Assembly: GCA_002118135.1 (NCBI GenBank)
Contig: BDIU01000134.1
Span: 62,570 to 126,569 of the forward strand
Direction of reading: 5' to 3'
Length of the DNA: 64,000 nucleotides
Origin: Trebouxia sp. TZW2008
Taxonomy: Eukaryota; Chlorophyta; Trebouxiophyceae; Trebouxiales; Trebouxiaceae
Below, one piece after another: positions 34,101-46,300 of the stretch (position 1 is the first letter of the stretch; each line of letters starts with the position of its first letter). A program made the translations under genes and the position numbers. The notes under the pieces were generated by a model that saw only the letters and a list, made by a program, of their open reading frames with translations, did not search any database and was not told where the DNA came from.

Positions 34101-37100
34101 AATGGGTATCATGCTGTATGCCAGTGCCTGCGTTTCCACCGGGCATACCGTTCATGAAAGGACTCACGGTCAGGGATATCGAGTATATGCGTGCGCCCTG
34201 TCATTGCCTCCACAGAGCATGCTGTGCATGCCAGTATCCACAGTCAAGACGTCATGGATTATCTTGTTGTCTTTGCAGGGCACCCACGCAGGGTTCGTGA
34301 AGGAGCCCACAACAGGAGTGGTAGAAGACATTGTGTGCACCACGGGGCTTTGCTACGCTTGCGCCATTGCTGTTCATGACATACATTGCAAACTTGGTTT
34401 GTGTTCCCACAGGGCGCGCACTCAGGGTTCATGAAGGAGCCCACAGCCGGGGAAATAGAAGACATTGTGCGCACCAAGGGCTTGCGCTCTGCATGGGCCA
34501 TTGCTGAGGAGGCCAAGCGGCAACAGATGAAGGGCAGGGAGGCATCAGCCTTCACGATACGTCACGAGGATGAGACACCACAGCAGCGGGCTGCCAAGCA
34601 AAGGGCGGCAGATGCAGCCATGCAGAAGCTGCTGGGTACGTCACCCTGCCATATAAGACAGAATTGCAGAATGTTTATCTCTTAGCGTCACTAGAGAGAA
34701 GCCAAGTAATGGATCAGGCTTCCTTGAAAATCTACTTCGCCATACACTTGCTGTGGCAGTTTAAGATCAACAAGCCAACTGCGATCTTAACACAGCAGCC
34801 ACAATAGGTAATCAGTCATCCATTGTCATGCAGTGACAGCTGCAGCAGAGTGATGCTTGGTAGCACAAGTTGTACAACTTACCGATGCATTGATGCAGAA
34901 GCTGCTGCTTGCATTTGTCATTGGTCGCAAGCTGTTGGTTCCATCTGGTCATGACAAAATCCCCAGTCCTGGTGAAGCGCCGCTAGTCTTCACCAAAGTT
35001 GCAGCTGCTTGGCTCACGCTTGGAAAGATTCTGCATGTGTGTGATTTCTTGGCTGTACAGACATGCACGCATGACTGTGTGGCCAAAGAACGTGACAGAC
35101 AGGCAGAACGTCAAGCCTCACGCCAACAGCTGACATTGGTGCCACGCTACGCCACAGCAGGATGCTGGTCCATTTGAGCAAAGCTCCCTTGTCAGGCAGC
35201 ATGTATCTATAGCACGATAACCCAACTCTTGTGGAATACAATACATCTGCGCGTCAAGTCGTCAAAGTCTGTTGACAGTTGCGACTTGTTAAGCCGCAGT
35301 GTCAAATGATTTGCTCAAGCTTGCATGTTTGGACATGAATGGTGTAGTCAAAGCAAAGCTTGGAGGAATGTGTTCCTTACTCAAACTGTCAAACCTCACA
35401 GCGTTGTCACTTGCTCCCAGGCACTGGCCTTTCATGCAGATTGTCAGCGTACTTGAGACCAGGATGTCAGCAAGTGCAATGCCTGTTCTGTGTTCATTTG
35501 TCCTGCCGAGCCTTGCACTCGACCAGGCATTGACTAGCTACCAGCCGAGGACAGGGTGCACACAGACAGCCACATAAGCCGTACTGTTTAGCTGTATCAA
35601 GCCTTGCACTGCTTCTGTTGCAGCGCTGCATGCTTGGGTGAGCTAAACTGCATCACTTGTGTGGCTGTTGCATGCGCCCTGTTATCCTGAATAGGCCTGT
35701 TGCATCTGCTACACAACTATACTATGCATGTGCTTTTCGGTTGTGTGTCTTGTACCTGTGTCTTTTGCTGCTGTCTTGAGAGAACAAGCATGCACAAGCA
35801 TGCAGCAGGGGATGCTAGTCAAGACACGCTGCGTCAATGCGCATGCATGCTGACGCCTTGTGTGCAGGGCAGCTGTTTGCTGTTGCACGTGGCACTGTGA
35901 CCTTATTAGAATTTCACACAGCACAAGTGCCCATGCCACGGGCAGTGCTTGACTTCCTGGCGCGTGGGTGGCTGGAGCCCATTGCGTTCTGCACCCCTTG
36001 AGGGTATGGGGTAGTATCTTTTGGGGTGAGGGGTAGCACCTTGAATCCCTTACGCTGATGCTGAGGTCGTTATGGGTGTGGTGCAGAGGAAGAAGAGCAG
36101 GAGAAAGCAGAGGCTGCTGCCAGGGCTGAAAAGGCAAAGAAGGAGAAGCAGAAGAGCAAGAAAGCCAAGCAAAAGGTGAAGAATTCATTTTATTCTGTGT
36201 TTGGAACAAACTGGTTTGTTTCAAATTGCTACAACTCCACAGACATGCCTTGCCTTTGGCATGTGCCTATGTCTTTTAATATCCTCTTGCCCAACATGTA
36301 CAAGGAGGTCAAGCAAAAGGTGCCAATTTAGGGCATGGGGCGCTCTGAATACAGGTCAACATATGTATCTGACTCAGCTTTCCTGTAACTTGCAGAAATA
36401 TTGCACATGCCACTCAGCTTTGTAACCAGGACGCCGTCCTATTTGGTGTAGAACCATTCTCATATGTTGTTTCGACAATATGCACACACAGTCAGGGTGT
36501 CCTTTCAAAGTGCTTGCTTGGGTCGACTGAGCATGCTGCTTGTCATGGGCAGGTAGTTGTTGTGAGTGCTGAGATGTGTTGTCAGCCGCAACAGCTGTTC
36601 TTGTTGCCATGAGTTGGTATCAGACATTTGTGAGAGCTTGCTTGTTCAAAGCGGTGACGTTGCCTGGTCGGCGCAGGCAAAGAAGAAGGCTCAGCAGGAT
36701 AAGGATGCCAAGCGTTCAGGCAGCAAAGGTGTGCAGAACCCAGGCCCCGCCCGCCCCACCCTCAACCCCCCACCTGAGTCAAGCGTCAGTGACAGTGAGG
36801 AAGAAGAAGAGCCATTCTCACTCCATGACAGCAGATTTGGCTCCTTGCTGGCTGACACCACTGCACCAGTTGAGTCAGTGGAGTCAGATCATCTGCAGCA
36901 GGACTTGGGCTCAGACCAACACCCCAAAAAGGCCGGTAACCCCCACTTCAAAGAGGGGGTCCATGCCAGACCCATGCCCCAAGGAGTCACAAGAAGAATA
37001 TACGTTGATGCTGCTCCGTCCAGTGTTGCTGATTCTGAGCATGACTCAAATGAAGGTAAAGAGACTTGCCTATACAGCTTCATGGTGCAAATGTATGCTC

Positions 37101-40100
37101 TAACAGCACTGCCTGGCGGGCATGCTGTTCGACAGCTTAAGCGCCTTCAATTAGGAGGCGTAGTTTGTGCCCAAATTGTTTCAGCTTTTACGCTTTCAAG
37201 CAAGCCTTTTGCCAGGATCTGTTGGCAAAACTGCCCTGCGTGCACATCTTGTCAATCAGATTTGAGCAATCTGCTTGTTGCCAGCGCTGATTGTGCTGTT
37301 GCACTTCTAGATGGCTCGCGTTTCCCCGTGCGTTCTGTCCAACATCCGTGATGCAGCTGCATGCGTCAGTACCACGCATCTGTGCAACAGCCTTAATTGC
37401 TTTGCTTGCTTGCAACCCATTGACAGTCCATCCTAGGTGCACCACATCTGATGAGTCAGCTTGACTTGTAGCCTTGGGTTGAAAAGCTTCGCTGAGACAG
37501 TGTGTTTATGGGTTGTTCTGCACTAGTGCAGACAGCCTGATGAGACAGCTGTGAGTATGCATGTTGGACCATGTCTGATTTGCAAGCGTGCACTTAGCCT
37601 GATGCAGCAGCTGTGTCTTTGACTGATTGATGATGTGTCTCCTGCGATGGTGCAGACAGCCTTATGAGACAGCTGTGAGTATGCATGTTTGACCATGTGT
37701 GATTTGCAATCATGCACATAGCCTGATCCAGCAGCTTTTTCTGAGACTGTTTGACGAAGTGTCTTCTGGGATGGTGCAGATAGCTTGATGAGACAGCTGG
37801 GCGGGGCTTACAAGCATCTGCCTAAGATGGGTGGTGCTGGTCCATCTTCTGAGAAGAGCTACAGCTCACAGGTACACCTCTGCTCTGCGTGCATGCGCAA
37901 TTCTGTCTTGCCAGGATTTGGGTCGCATGCATGTTTGGTATTTGCTGTGTGCTGAGCAAGACAAGTGACGCTGGTCCGTCTTCTAAGAAGAGCTACAGCT
38001 CACAGGTACATGCGGAACTTTCTCTTGCCAGGTTTTGTGTCGCATGCATTTGGTGAGTCCTCTCACGCCCAGCTGTGCATGTAAGTCCTGCTTCTTTCAG
38101 CAAGCTACTGTCAGCAAACTGATTAGCTATTCATGTCCAAGGTGACATTGCTTGGCAAATCATGTCTGAGCTGATATTGGGTATTCTCTGTTGCCAAACT
38201 GGCTTGTGGCTTGTACAGGATACCCAGGGTTCATCACAGCAGGCAGGCGCTGTTCCTGTTCTGAAGCCTGGCCAGTCAACACTGCAGTGGTCTCAAGCCA
38301 GGCCTCAGGTGACTTTGGCCTGCGCCAATGCATGATGGCAACACTGCATAGTCATCAGTCATTGCCATGAACACTTCTCATATGAAGCATTAGCTGACAT
38401 GCCTGGGTACTTGCAGCAAGGTGACTGGTTTGTGTTGTCAAATGCTAAGTCTGGATTCCATCAGCCACCAGTCATTGATGTCTTCTGTGATTGTGAACTT
38501 TGCAAAGTCGGCACATTGGATGGTAACAGCGTGCTGCTGGCATGTCTGTATGATGTTATTACCGCAGCTGTGTATGCCAACCTAATTTGCGGCTGTATTG
38601 GAGCAGCTCATCAAGATTGTCATGACTTGTTCCAGGCACAGCAACCAGCCTCGAGCCTTCCAAATGGACAGTTGCAGCAGCAGCATCAGCAGCAGGCACA
38701 ATATGGTGTACGATCTGGGCTGCTGCCAGGAGGCCCCCTACCCACCCCTGCAGGGGTTGCCCTACCCTTACCTGGCGCAGGATCAGTGGCACAGAATGGA
38801 TCTGGCTCTGGGCAACCTCCCTTGGGGTCAAACGCACAGGCGACAGACCCTCATCTTGCTGAGGTTTGTACTTAATCCCTCACTTAGCTTGTCAGAGGCA
38901 GCTAAGTGGCAGTTTGCCTCTTCTGAAGCTTCCGAGCGGATGCTCAAGCATACAGAAGATCCTCATCTTCCTCATTTTTGTGGATGATGTTTCATTATTG
39001 CTGATGGCAAACATGTTGACGGCAGCTGAGCTGAATTTCTTTAGCTGCTGAGCACATGTGTAGGCGAGCACATGTCACTGAATGCACACGAGCTAGAACT
39101 GCTCAGGGATGAGGACCACGCACCAAATGGCGACATCATTTGTTGACATTGCATGGACCCATTGCACCTTTGATATTCACACTGCAGCATGCAAGAGTCC
39201 AGCCGAGTGAGAAGGCTGAAGGTGTCAACCCTGTGTGTGTCTGTGCAGGTGTTGGAGGCTTGCATGCAGGTGGTACAGGAGATGGATGCGGCAAAGGCTG
39301 TGGGAGAGAAGGGCCGCCTATTTCAGGCTATCAAGGCAGGGGTGGCCTGGCTCTCCTCAAATGCGTCCAATCCTGATGTTTCTGACAGCTCCAGACAGGT
39401 AGGCTCCCCTCAGAGCCTGCCGCAAGGTGTCTTCAATCATCTTCTTCATCATTTTGTTCTGTATTTCTTGGTTCTGTTGCTTTGCAAGCAAGTCAATTCT
39501 GATAGCGCTAAGCAGGCCATCAAGGCAAACGCTTTGGCTCTCAAAATGCTTCTGAACCTGAGTTTTTGACAGCTCCAGTTTCTGCGTGCTGCATGGTGGC
39601 TCGGATCTGTCATTCACTATTTATCTAGATTGGCCTTGGAATGCCATCCTACATGTCCAACTGCCTGTTCAGACCTTCTTCGTGACTTGTTTGAATTGTG
39701 CCTGCCCACACTCATGTCATATGTGTTGTGCGCATGGCCGTCTTTTGGCATTAGGATCAAAAGGCAGCGTTGTGTAACATGTTGTGCATTGCAAGCATTC
39801 TGGAGCCTCTCAAGCTGCTAGTTGTAGCAACACCAGTACCAAATGCTCAGAAACAGCACTCTCAGCTAGTCGGAGCCTGGGAATGCACAAGACAGCCCAA
39901 GTCAAAAACTACTGTGCTTCCTCACCTTTGACTAGCTGACGACGATAGTGCGTTTGGTGCTGGGGTTCCTACTTTGTCCTCATCTTGAAGTACATTTGGC
40001 AGGCAAGAAGCTGACATGTACTGTAATCATTGTCTCTCATTCTTTCAATGTAAGCCTGTATAGACAAGACTCACAGGCGGTGTGATATAGGTACGAAGCA

Positions 40101-42278
40101 AGCTGCTAGATGCCAGAGCTACCATGAAGCATCTTACCAGCAGGGGAGCCCCTGTAGCTGCTCCCCCAGCTGCTGCCAACAGTCAGCCTCTGGTCAGCAT
40201 GCCTGGGGCAGCCCCATCAGCTGCTCCCCCAGCTGCTGTCATGAGTCAGCCCATGGTCAGCATGCCTGGGGCAGCCCCAGTCAGTCAAAGGCCCTTGGCA
40301 ACAGCTGCCCCGCCCTTGCTACCAGCTGATCTTGTCCCGCCTGCACCAACGTTTGTGCCTGCTGCCACAAGTCGCGGTCCCACGCCCCCAACTCTAGACA
40401 CAGGTCGATCCTCTCCACTCAATCAAGCAAGGCTGATGGCAGAACAGCGGCAGAACGGCAGACTCTACCAGCAGCCCTACCGCTCATCTGAGGCTGCGCC
40501 AATGGACCCTTTCCAGGTCTTCCATGTGCAGCAGGGCTCTTCCGGCAAGGGCCCCTCCCACCAGCCCTATGCGCCAAATGGCCCTGCCCTTGAGCCCTTC
40601 CGCTACCCCCAGAGGAGTGCTTCTGGGCGTGGGGGGCCTGTAGCAGAAAGAGGACCAGGGCAGGAAGCTGGTCCAAGTGGCAGAGGGCCATATCAACACC
40701 ACACTGCAGGCAGAGGTAGTGCTCTCATCAAAACAACAATTTCAATAGCGGCGTGCAAGACTGAGCTGGCTTGTAGCATGCATCCAATTCAGGGCTGTCT
40801 TTTGGCAGCTGCGCACAGGTTTCACAGAAGGGTGAAAGCCGGTCGCCCATATGTTGCCTTCACAATTGGCTGCCTGCAACGAGCAGCTATGTCAAAGTAA
40901 GCTGGCTTGCAGAAACTGCAAATCATCATTAATCTTGACATGTAGTATCAGCGGCCCAAGCTATGATATCACATTGCAAGACCATACACCAGTCCCGGTT
41001 GCTTCATTGCAGTTGGTCTTTTGCATTGCACTGGATTTCACAGAAGCTTTGTCTATGACAGGGCATCCAGGCAATCAGCCGCCTCCACCACAGGAGCCCT
41101 ATAGTGCATTCAGGCAGCGCCAGGCCCAGCCCCGGCCCCGGCCCCCCTTACAGCCCCCTGGGGCCATGCCTGTGCCTGCCCGCCTGTCAGTCAGCAGCCA
41201 GGCTGGATCTTTGCAGGACTCTGAACATGGCAGCACACTGTCTGGCAGTGAGGCAACTTCACCTGTCAAGAGCAGTCAGGTAGGGGTCTTCATTTGATGG
41301 TAGCGCTTACTGTAGCAACCATGAGCACATCAGACAGGCATGCGTTGTCTATCTGCTATGTAACACGCCAGTCAGTGAGGCAAACTCAGCCATCAAGGAG
41401 GGTCAGGTAAGGCTGCTTGCTTCATGACAGTGCTTTTGCCATGAGGCTCCGGCACATAAAACAGCAGCACGCTGTCAGAGAGTGAGGCAATTCCACCTAA
41501 CAATAACAGTCAGGTAAAGCTCCTAACTCATCCTTGAGGCATCAGCCAACACATGCACTAGCACATTCATGCACACTGCCAGCCAGCAGCATTTTGTGCA
41601 TTAGACATGGCAACAGAAGAGTCTTGCACAGAAAGCCCTGCTAGCCCATCAGCATGCTGTGCCTCTGTCACGCATGCCACTAGCATCATGTGCATGAGCC
41701 GCGTCCAGCAGTACCGGCTTGTGCTAAACAATAGCAGCGTCCCATGTATTCTGACCCTCCAGCAATACACCTGCCCTAGCCAAGAGCAGTGACTTTTGTT
41801 GTCATTGCTTCTGCATGGCAGCTCTGGTATGTGTTGTGCCAAACAGAATGCAGCTTTCGTCAAGCCATGTTGCTGCTGATTGCCACCTGTTATGCCAAAC
41901 AGAATGAGCTTTTGTCAAGCCACACTGCTGCTGGTTGTGACATAATTGCTTGCTACAATCTTCTGAATACTGTTTCCTATGCAGGGTCAGCATCAAAAGT
42001 ATGTACAGCCAACACCTTTTGGCATGCCTGAGCAACCATCCTTCCAAGATGACTATGATGATGATGACTGTGTGGTGTGCATGGATGCCGTGAAATGCAC
42101 AATTTTTGTGCCATGTGGACACAGCTTGTGCTGCCGCATATGTGCAGCAAAGGTGACACAGTCACGAGCGCGGTGTCCACTCTGTGATATTCCAACTGAC
42201 GGCTTTTGTGAGACACAGCCAACTAAGTCTGCGTCTGCACAGCCTACTCGACAGCAACAGGCAGCTGTTGCGTACTAA
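31131..42278 (+). CDS. large low-complexity protein with C-terminal RING finger
   Basis: Probable RING-type E3 ubiquitin ligase of roughly 1500 residues; otherwise unrecognised. Exons: ~31267-32404 (start unresolved; a 5-prime exon beginning at ATG 31131 is possible), 32740-33755, 34413-34635, 36087-36175, 36677-37055, 37780-37871, 38219-38308, 38636-38863, 39249-39398, 40091-40715, 41062-41279, 41985-42278. All phases match from the first donor on. The C-terminus has DDDDCVVCMDAVKCTIF, then VPCGHSLCCRICAAK and RARCPLC, a C3HC4 RING (C-x2-C, C-x-H-x3-C-x2-C, C-x2-C). Preceding parts are disordered: acidic Asp/Ser runs, KPPAA repeats, Lys/Glu helix (EKAKKEKQKSKKAKQK), Gln- and Pro-rich tracts. 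One helical block (VLEACMQVVQEMDAAKAVGE) may fold. A split into two genes cannot be excluded, but all exons are collinear and in phase. Confidence 0.7.
32840..32925 (+). repeat. KPPAA 15-bp coding repeat
   Basis: Five tandem 15-base units encoding Lys-Pro-Pro-Ala-Ala, within the second large exon of the RING gene; the third positions vary, so the protein repeat is maintained. Confidence 0.9.
34279..34390 (+). pseudogene. duplicate of RING-gene exon 34413
   Basis: An upstream copy with acceptor CTTTGCAG reads GTHAGFVKEPTTGVVEDIV against GAHSGFMKEPTAGEIEDIV in the used exon. The frame remains open to the next acceptor and beyond. No good donor GT follows the copied part, so I treat it as unused, but retention of 34279-34635 as one exon is a formal alternative. 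Confidence 0.75.
34885..34912 (+). repeat. fragment copy of the end of exon 34413-34635
   Basis: GATGCAGAAGCTGCTG repeats the exon end (AMQKLLG) about 265 bases downstream; the donor GGTACG is changed to CTTGCA. Confidence 0.65.
37523..37700 (+). repeat. two upstream copies of RING-gene exon 37780 start
   Basis: Copies at about 37523-37560 and 37646-37690 repeat the acceptor and first codons of exon 37780-37871 (GGTGCAG|AYAGCYTGATGAGACAGCTG), spaced about 123 bp. Each copy is directly followed by TGAG, so it either stops or, at CTGTGAG, offers a GTGAG donor and could be a mini-exon. Confidence 0.82.
37964..38010 (+). repeat. copy of the 3-prime end of exon 37780-37871
   Basis: GACGCTGGTCCGTCTTCTAAG and AGCTACAGCTCACAGGTAC repeat the exon end and its donor 137 bases downstream, with the donor preserved. 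Confidence 0.85.
40149..40280 (+). repeat. 63-bp coding repeat, Pro/Ala-rich
   Basis: Two 63-base units encoding APPAAxxSQPxVSMPGAAP inside exon 40091-40715 of the RING gene. Confidence 0.85.
41366..41514 (+). repeat. two downstream copies of exon 41062-41279 end
   Basis: Copies ending at 41407 and 41514 repeat the last ~45 bases of the exon (GGCAGTGAGGCAACTTCACC..GTCAG). Each keeps a good donor: true CAG|GTAGGG, copies CAG|GTAAGG and CAG|GTAAAG. The copies' donors are in fact closer to consensus than the original. Confidence 0.88.
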
Positions 42279-43333
42279 TTCATTAATACATCTGATCAAT
42301 CAGTGTAAGGTAATCTGCACTGCAAGTTTTGCGGCAGAGATTCAGCAGAGTATGTCAGCTTTGCAGCTGCCTGACTGGGCATTGCAGCAGAGTGAACACG
42401 GGATGACATTGGATTTCATGAGCTCGCTCAAGTCCCTTGCTGTTTTCCTTTTGTAAGCAGGCACATGTGCATGCATTTCATTCAATGAGTCTAGCATGAC
42501 ACGTAATAAGTGACTGGGCTGCGCTTTTCTTGATGCTGGTTGTGTCCAACTGTTGATGTGTACTGTCATTTTGTTACATGCCGTTTCACGAGTGTTTCAC
42601 CAGTTTTCAATTGTTTTGTGGTATTGGCCACGTTTACTTTTTGGTTCATACACACTCAATGCTGTTTGGTTCATTCACACTCAATGCAGTGACTGTAAGC
42701 AGCTGGCGTGTCTTGCCCAGCATGACATCAGCATCGTGCATTTTGGCGGATGTTGTCATTGAGTTTGACTCAAGACTCAGAGACTGCATGATCTGTATGT
42801 GCCTGGATATACACAATGTGTAGATCCATGTCATGCGGAAATGAGCAGGAGGCATGCATGCTTGCCAAGTTTGGCAAGTTGCTTGGACTTGCATCTCCCG
42901 CATTGTCAAGTGTAGTGTCAAGCCGGACCTGAATATGCACAGCACTTGACACTTTCTAGAGCACAATGGAAGTGACAGCAATCTGGACACGCTACAATTA
43001 TTGCAAGTGCCAGCTTTCACGCAATCCGTTACAATCGTTGAAAGTGGTCCATGTGCGCCCTCCACGTGTCTCGCCAAGCCTTAGAATCGGTCATGCACCC
43101 CTTCGATCTTCACCGTAGGAGGGTGGTACCTGTGATCGGGCGCCCGTCACAGCCAGCCGCTGCGTCTGTATTGCACAGCGGTGGTACAGTTTCGTGATCG
43201 GCTGGAGTCGGCTGCAAGTGAACGAGACCAGCCGGAAACGCAGCCTGGCTTCGAAGAGCAGTGCAGTTATGAGGGTCGGTGCAAAGGTCACTCGTATCGC
43301 TGGGTGATCGTGCCGACGACCCTGTGAACGGAC
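42279..43333. other. intergenic region RING gene / TPP
   Basis: About 1 kb with no supported gene. It contains a 24-bp tandem duplication (TTGGTTCATWCACACTCAATGC, 42637-42688). The part next to 43334 is the presumed TPP promoter. Confidence 0.5.
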
Positions 43334-46300
43334 ATGCTTTGTAGCGAACGTATTATGGGGGATCTGCTTGGCCGATTTCAACTCGGACGCGCGTCTTATG
43401 AACTAAAATCTGAGGAAGCGGAGGCCATCCGGGCCAAGTTCACAACTGCGCCTGGTCCGCTTGGCAATGTGACATGTCCAGCACAGCTGCTGACCAGCGC
43501 TAAATCCGCCAGCGAGTACACTGCTTGGAAGGTAAGTTTCGTACGAGCTAGTCAGCCAGGCCGAACCCGCGCCCAAGGTCTCAAGCTTTGCAAAACCACT
43601 GCCGCCCTGCTCACCCACGACTCTGTTGGTAGGCACACCACCCTTCAATCTTGGAGGAGTTTGAGAGCTTCACCAGACTCCTACGAGGAAAGAGGCTGGC
43701 AGTGTTTCTGGACTATGATGGTAAACTTGCATTGCTTTCAAAGCCAACAGCTAAGTGTCTCCCTGCTCACATGCATGCAACCTGACAGCTGTGCGCTTTC
43801 AGGCACGTTGACGCCTATTGTGAAGGACCCTGATAGAGCTTTCATGTCAGAACAGGTACAGCAAAGCAGCTTCAGCCTGCAATCATGTCAACTGTGCATC
43901 ATGCTGACATGACTCTGTGCTCATTTTGCGTTGGAGTAGATGCTTCAAGATGTTGGTTCCGTCTATTGTCTGACAGCTGCTGACACCCGCCCACTCTGCC
44001 TTCATCAATAAGCTGCAATGCATATAAAGCAAGCTGCATGCTGCAGTGTTATGATATGCTTCTGTACACATCTGGGGCCACATGCAAGATGTCAGCTTTG
44101 TCTGCTGCTGTACAGCAGACTGACGACCACACCACGCTGTCACTGCAAGCATGACCGCAACTGCACATATGGGGCAGTTTGGAAGTGATGTCTTACACTG
44201 CTGGTAACGTGGTCTGCAGATGAGGTCAGCTGTAAGAACGCTGGCTAGTCTGTTTCCCGCATCCATCATCAGTGGCAGAGGCAGGGAGAAGGTCGAGGGC
44301 TTTGTGCAGCTGAAGGAGCTGTACTATGCTGGCAGTCATGGCATGGACATTGTAGGGCCTAAGGTACTTACTTGTCAAGGCTTCAGCATGCATCACAGAA
44401 GACATTCACCATGAACTGCTCACAAGACATGATCAGCATCCTGTTTCAACAATGCCATGTGTTGCAAACTGATTCCATCATTTTGCCTATGATGGCAGTC
44501 ATGGCTTAGACATTGAAAGCCCTAAGGAACATACTGTCATGGCTCACCATTCTGTTACAGGTGCCTTGAATTGCAGAATGCACATGTCTTCCTTATAAGC
44601 AGCTGCCTCATTGCAAAGTGCTTGCATCCTCGTCGTCAACAGTAGCTGCAGATCCATCAAAATCCACAATGCATCTTGTCGCAAGGCCAAGAGTGTTGTT
44701 GCAGTGTCATGGCTTCATGTACACTGGCCAAATTGAGTGCTTCTGACTGATAATTGCCAACTCCCTAATCATAGCAAGTGCATAAAAGCATTGCACACAG
44801 TTGCCTGCAGCTTCAGTCGACACTCAAGTCATCTTGTATTACAAAGTGCTGCAGACACCACCTGCTTTGACCAAATGCTCAGTATAGCCAGGCAGAGCAG
44901 CACTGCATATCAAGCTTGGCTTGATGTGAAACAGAGCACATTATCGAACTGGTTGGAGACAGCCGATTGCCTCTGTACGTACCTAGTTGGGCCTGCTGAG
45001 CCTGTCTAGCCCACGTTTATAATTGATGAATGAATGAAGGAATGAGACAGCATTTCAGCTTGCCATGCAGGGCCTTGAGCTTTCAAGTTTGCAAGCCCAT
45101 CCTACTGTTAGAGACACATCCAAATCTCAGTCATGCACCCCTGCACACTGCCATTGCAATCCCCCCAACCCCACTGTTCGCAACTTACATGTGTCCACTG
45201 AGCCACTTTCATTGGCAACCCCTCCCGATATGCCTCAGGCATGTTTCTGCTCCTGCATGAGTTGGTCCGGCCCCTCACATTTGTTTCTCAAAACAGAATC
45301 ACAGCAGTGTCAGACCTCGTAAGCTGCAATCAGATGTGGTTCTGACCAGTCCTCCTGCTTGAGAAATGTGTGAAAGCCTGTCTGGCAGCCTTCTGTCAGG
45401 ATTGGCAGGCAAGCAAGAGTATCACTTGCTGTGTTGCAAACCGCAGCTACAACTCACTGGTTGCAAATGCATTCTCTGTGCAATGAATTCAATTTCCTTG
45501 ACTATCTGCTGACTTGCTTTAAATGCAGCCCAGTGCACTGAATGTTCACAACTCTCAGTTGTCATGCAGGCCAACACCAACCCTGGTGATGCAGATGTGC
45601 TTGCCTTCCAGCCTGCAGCCAAGTATGCGCCTATCATGGACGCTGTGTACCAAGCCTTACTCCGTAGGTGCGCTGAACACATTGATGGGCCAACTGCATA
45701 TTGCGTATCACGTATTGCGTGTTAGAATTACGTACAATGATTCACTGGAAAGATTCACTGCCACCACTGCCACCAGCATGAGCTGCTCACAAATAAGCCA
45801 GCCTTCTGCCATGTTTGTGTTGCTCTCCGGCAATGTACAAGATCTTGGTCTGCAGCGGTTGTTGAGCTGAGGTTTCTACCAGACAGGTGTAAGTTCTGGC
45901 GCCTACCGTGCTGAACAGCTGTGCTGTTGGGTCGCTGCACATTGCGCACACAGCACCTAGGGTGTTGACAATGTCAGAATGTCAGTGTTGTTTTCGAAAT
46001 TGTCGACATGTGTAAACACAGTCAGAGTGTTGACACGCAGGGTGCAGAATGTGCCTGGCGCATCTGTGGAGCACAACAAGTTTTGTGTGAGCGTGCACTT
46101 CCGCAATTGCCCGCCAGAGTCATACGATGATGTGGTGACAGCTGTGAAGGACACCTTGCATGACCACCCAAACCTGAAAGCCAGCAGAGGGCGTAAGGTG
46201 CTGGAGATTCAGCCGCAGGTCAGTCTAATTGCAGAATGCAGATTACAAGCTTTTGCCTCACCTGCATGCATGCTAGGAAGATCTAAGGACCCACTTGAGT

